Below are positions 61,147-64,000 of a stretch of DNA of 64,000 nt, one piece after another. The position numbers and the translations under genes are program-made. The stretch is from the NCBI GenBank assembly GCA_946621195.1, contig CAMOOH010000001.1:1-64000 (forward strand). Direction: 5' to 3'. The stretch's first letter is position 1; every line of letters begins with the position of its first letter. Source of the stretch: Eubacterium_F sp003453515. GTDB lineage: Bacteria > Bacillota > Clostridia > Lachnospirales > Lachnospiraceae. The notes under the pieces were generated by a model. The model had not been told where the DNA came from, searched no databases, and saw only the letters and a program-made list of their open reading frames with translations.

Positions 61147-61270
61147 CTCAGCTTTGTCCCCCTAATCGATACCACAAATCAGTGCTTCTACAATTATACA
61201 AAAAAAGCTTAGCAAATGCAAGGCTTTTTATCCGCGTTTTGTTTTCATCATTTTCCCGGTCAGCATAGTC

Positions 61271-61299
61271 TTGATTTCTCATGCATTATGTGATACAAT
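61271..61299 (+). promoter_or_regulatory. Extended -10 promoter of the HAD phosphatase gene
   Basis: TTGATT (61271-61276) and TACAAT (61294-61299) are 17 bases apart, with TG one base before the -10. Transcription should start near 61306, leaving a leader of about 95 bases. That leader includes a short frame ending in TAATG at the HAD start. Confidence 0.65.
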
Positions 61300-61401
61300 C
61301 ACATTCGAGTTCACCTTTGGTGTTGCGTGCAGGGAGCTGATATGTCATATGGCTGCCGAGGGATACTCCGTGAAGCAGATCAGGGATAGGGGAGGTTTAT
61401 A

Positions 61402-62040
61402 ATGATCAAAAATATTATATTTGATGTGGGCGATGTGCTAGTCGATTTCAGGTATCACGAATATATGAAGGATCTTGGATTTGACGAGGATTCCATCATC
61501 TTTTTGCGTGACAATATGATCTTTACCGACTTTTGGGAGGGGATGGATCTCGGAGTCAGAGACGTGGATGACGCATGCGGTTATTTTTCTGAAAAATATC
61601 CCGACTATTCGGACAAGATCACCACGTTCTGGAATAACATAGAAAGCATAGTATCGGAATACGGGTATGCCGCCCCACTTATAAGATCTCTTAAGGACAA
61701 GGGCTACAAGGTATATCTGCTGTCCAACTACCCGGACAAGCTTGCCGACATGCACTGGAAGAGGTTCACATTTTTGGAATACATCGACGGCTTTATCATA
61801 TCCGCAAAGGTAAAGCTTGCCAAGCCGGACCCGGCGATCTACAGACTGCTCATGGACAGGTATCGGTTGAAGGCGGAGCAATGCCTGTTTATCGACGACA
61901 GGGAGAAAAATGTCAACGCCGCCGTCGAAGTTGGCATGAGAAGTATACTATTCAATGGATACGATGAGCTTGTCGGGGAGCTTGAAAAAATATATGACAA
62001 TGAAAATGAGGAAGCGCTCTCTTCATCTGACCCCCGGTGA
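61402..62040 (+). CDS. HAD-family phosphatase (YihX-like)
   Basis: A 212-residue HAD-superfamily, subfamily IA hydrolase. Motif I is FDVGDVLVDF with the nucleophile Asp, motif II is LLSNYPD, the Lys is in KVKLAKPDP, and motif III is CLFIDDREKNV. The DVGDVL form resembles YihX-type sugar-phosphate phosphatases (D-G-N-V-L/I). The substrate is not determined. AGGGGAGG six to eight bases before the ATG is strong. It ends 33 bases from the convergent ABC ATPase gene. Confidence 0.9.
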   Translation: MIKNIIFDVGDVLVDFRYHEYMKDLGFDEDSIIFLRDNMIFTDFWEGMDLGVRDVDDACGYFSEKYPDYSDKITTFWNNIESIVSEYGYAAPLIRSLKDKGYKVYLLSNYPDKLADMHWKRFTFLEYIDGFIISAKVKLAKPDPAIYRLLMDRYRLKAEQCLFIDDREKNVNAAVEVGMRSILFNGYDELVGELEKIYDNENEEALSSSDPR

Positions 62041-62073
62041 TCGATACACTCTGTTATATATTCTCTGCTATAT

Positions 62074-62775
62074 TTACAGTCCATGCAGTTCTTCGGCAGG
62101 GACGATATTATCATTTATGCCATATTCGACGATGCTGCCGTCCTTCATTACAAAGTTTTTCTTCATCATCTCAGGAATGACCTGATTATGTGTGACCATA
62201 AGGATAGTAGTTCCGAATTCTGCATTGACCTTTTCCAACAGGATAAGTGTTTCCCTTGCTGTAGCGGAATCCAATGCACCTGTCGGTTCATCACAAAGCA
62301 AAAGCTTAGGATTTTTGATCAGTGCTCTTGCGATCGCAACTCTTTGCTGCTGACCGCCGGAAAGCTGGCTCGGATATTTGCGTTCCATGCCGGTCAGACT
62401 GAGGGCATTGGCGAGCTCCTCATAATCCAAAGGAGTATCCGTCAGTTTTTCGGCAACACGGATATTGTCGCGAACATTCAGCCCCTGTATCAGGTTATAA
62501 AACTGAAAAATATACCCGATATTATCACGTCTGAACCTTGCCAGCTCCTTTTTGTTAAGCCCTACAACTGATTTTCCGTCAATTGTTATATCGCCGCCGT
62601 CCACGACCTCCAAGGCTCCGATACAGTTGAGAAGCGTAGATTTTCCGCAGCCCGAAGATCCTATGATGGAAGCCATATCTCCCTTTTCAAGAGAACAGCT
62701 TACACCCTTTAGTACCTCCTGTTTTCCGCCGCTTACTCCATAGCTTTTTTTCACATTTGACACTTCAAGATACAT
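62074..62775 (-). CDS. ABC transporter ATPase, MacB/LolD type
   Basis: A 233-residue ATPase. Walker A is GSSGCGKSTLLN, signature LSGGQQQRVAIARAL, Walker B LLLCDEPTGALDS, H-loop MVTHNQV. IFQFYNLIQGLNVRDNI is typical for the MacB/LolD/BceA class, which drives FtsX-type permeases in export of peptides, lipoproteins or in resistance. GGTGGAGCT precedes the ATG; the permease gene ends 12 bases upstream. Confidence 0.92.
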   Translation of the reverse strand: MYLEVSNVKKSYGVSGGKQEVLKGVSCSLEKGDMASIIGSSGCGKSTLLNCIGALEVVDGGDITIDGKSVVGLNKKELARFRRDNIGYIFQFYNLIQGLNVRDNIRVAEKLTDTPLDYEELANALSLTGMERKYPSQLSGGQQQRVAIARALIKNPKLLLCDEPTGALDSATARETLILLEKVNAEFGTTILMVTHNQVIPEMMKKNFVMKDGSIVEYGINDNIVPAEELHGL

Positions 62776-62787
62776 AGCTCCACCTCT

Positions 62788-64000
62788 TTATTCTCTGCTT
62801 CGTAAATAGTACAAGCTGTCAATATTTCGTATTCGTCTCAGCCCCGGGATCACAGAAAGGATAATGATAAAGGCCGCAGCCGACAGATGAAGGAGATACT
62901 CTGTCAGGTGATAATCGATCATTATTCCGATCGGTGTCGATGCGATCAGTTCGGGCATCATCATCTTGGAAAACAGATATCCCAGGGGAAGAACGATGAT
63001 CACGGCAAGGAAGGAAAAGGCAACGAGCTTTATGATAAACATTCTCGCCAATTCCGGACTGCTGTAACCAAATGCGGATAAAATTGCTATATCCCGCTGG
63101 CTTAGAACGATTGTAAACTGTATAAGATAGATCATCATTATGGCATAAAAGGCTATCGCGAGAATATAAAACATATCCCTGCTTGATTCGACCTCCGGCT
63201 CGAGCTGTTCGACCGGGGAGATAAGCTCATCCTTTGTAGCTGACCCGAACAGCATATCCTGTGTATAATCAAGACGTTCGTCGGAGTATATCATGTTGAA
63301 CCCGATCCCGTCCTTTCCAAGGAGACCCATTAGATCGCTGATATTCATAAAGACCGTAAGCATAACACTGTAATCAGTGATATCACTGATATTCATTTCA
63401 TATTTCTGCCCGGTTATGGGGTCAAATACCTTAAATACATCCCCTATACCAAGCCCATATCTGCTTGCCACAGCCGAACTGATCGCTATGCCTCCGTTGA
63501 GCTTTTCGGGATCTACATCAAAGAACGGATGTGCCTTCTCTATCCCGATAAATTGTATGTTTCTGATATATCCGTGATCCTCCAGAGAAAAGAAATGCCT
63601 GTATGTTCCCAGCGCCCCTTCCGGCACATCCTTTGTATCCCGGGTCAGCTCATATACATATTGATATTTGATCTCTTCGGGAAGTCTTTCCTTTATCGTG
63701 CTACAATACAACCCGACGCCTCGTCCTGTCATAAAAATAAATGAGGTAAGTAATGTCCCGACAAGCATGGCTGTAACGATCCATTTTTTTGAAAAAACGC
63801 GTGTATCATTCGATGGATTTATAAGTGATATAACAGGCATCGAAAATTTCTTCCTGATCAGCAGCATATTGATCAGAGTACAGATAAGCGGCGGCATCAA
63901 TACACAGTAGAGAAAGATCCAAATATTTGTCCTCATCGCAGTTTCGGGGATACAATAATAACCCTTACTGGTTGCTATGGATTCCAGATCAAAGAATATG
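62788..64000 (-). CDS. FtsX-type ABC permease, 5' end outside window
   Basis: The frame is open to the right edge of the window, so at least 404 residues are visible and the N-terminus lies beyond. Upstream of the ATG at 63936 the frame continues (ESIATSKGYYCIPETAMRTN), so that ATG is probably internal. The visible part has two membrane segments, a helix around VTAMLVGTLLTSFIFM, an extracytoplasmic MacB-like domain (ISSAVASRYGLGIGDVFKV, an FtsX hallmark), and three C-terminal helices with ILSAFGYSSPELARMF. Total length is probably about 700-850 residues with two FtsX modules. It pairs with the ATPase downstream. Confidence 0.85.
   Translation of the reverse strand, partial: IFFDLESIATSKGYYCIPETAMRTNIWIFLYCVLMPPLICTLINMLLIRKKFSMPVISLINPSNDTRVFSKKWIVTAMLVGTLLTSFIFMTGRGVGLYCSTIKERLPEEIKYQYVYELTRDTKDVPEGALGTYRHFFSLEDHGYIRNIQFIGIEKAHPFFDVDPEKLNGGIAISSAVASRYGLGIGDVFKVFDPITGQKYEMNISDITDYSVMLTVFMNISDLMGLLGKDGIGFNMIYSDERLDYTQDMLFGSATKDELISPVEQLEPEVESSRDMFYILAIAFYAIMMIYLIQFTIVLSQRDIAILSAFGYSSPELARMFIIKLVAFSFLAVIIVLPLGYLFSKMMMPELIASTPIGIMIDYHLTEYLLHLSAAAFIIILSVIPGLRRIRNIDSLYYLRSRE

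Noticed and set aside
61195..61230. AAAAAGC...GCTTTTT imperfect hairpin between the divergent acyltransferase and HAD genes
   Set aside because: Two internal mismatches and a position at gene starts, where a terminator is not expected.
1..64000. tRNA, rRNA, CRISPR array, transposon or prophage
   Set aside because: None was recognised by eye on either strand; the repeats found are palindromes and short duplications, not spaced direct repeats.

Overview
The window looks like a chromosomal segment of a member of the Lachnospiraceae (Clostridia, Firmicutes). The reasons are moderate GC content, strong GGAGG-type ribosome binding sites, a long Bacillus/Clostridium-type SRP RNA with an Alu domain, a yaaO-kinase-yaaR-holB-ricT-trmN block and a metG-tatD-rsmA block as in Firmicutes, lipoprotein signal peptides, MecA, RicT and ThyX, and many cyclic-di-GMP proteins. 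I see no tRNA gene, rRNA gene, CRISPR array, transposase or prophage. The family assignment is inferred from gene content, not from a search.

Layout: 1-82 (-) is the start of an RlmD/RlmC-type rRNA methyltransferase that leaves the window. 341-5634 (+) is an ABC exporter (ATPase and two ABC-2 permeases) followed by a NarL-type histidine kinase and response regulator; the set resembles the linearmycin-sensing LnrLMN/LnrJK modules. 5753-12763 (-) holds glgP, a type 2 ileS, thyX and an orphan AbiEi-like gene. 12864-17362 (-) is a MoxR/DUF58/transglutaminase operon. 17531-25745 (-) holds murA, a TPR/pseudo-AAA protein, a large cyclic-nucleotide-binding-domain protein, SRP RNA, an HD-GYP/GGDEF protein and tadA. 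bioY (-) follows, with a promoter overlapped by a BirA-type operator.

26685-27405 holds a promoter, a structured leader, a 65-codon gene and a dense set of palindromes ending in a bidirectional terminator. 27406-30849 (-) is trpS, mecA and an exported cyclophilin-like protein. mnmA (+, apparently leaderless) overlaps a convergent DUF1858 gene. 32304-39510 (-) holds an EAL protein, glpK, trmN, ricT, holB, yaaR and a guanylate-kinase-like gene, and 39618-43658 (-) a PLP decarboxylase, a MATE exporter and two membrane proteins. 43769-46135 (-) is a polar amino-acid ABC importer whose binding protein appears circularly permuted. 47839-55030 (-), read with the downstream gene rsmF, is an operon of a sugar-type binding lipoprotein, two GGDEF-EAL proteins and a membrane-anchored C39-like pseudopeptidase. 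55246-61146 (-) is rsmA, tatD, metG, a short pyruvate-kinase-like gene and an acyltransferase. The right end has a HAD phosphatase (+) and a MacB/LolD-type ATPase with an FtsX-type permease cut by the window edge.

Two themes stand out. Cyclic-di-GMP turnover is represented four times (an HD-GYP and three EAL proteins), each time with a degenerate or absent GGDEF site. Several proteins are degenerate or rearranged forms of known folds: a pseudo-AAA domain, a pseudo-C39 peptidase, a permuted solute-binding protein and a pyruvate kinase without its C-terminal domain. The best candidates for undescribed biology are the SBP/EAL/EAL/pseudo-C39 operon, the permuted binding protein, the CNB plus pseudo-AAA gene pair, and the modular palindrome family at the two convergent gene ends.
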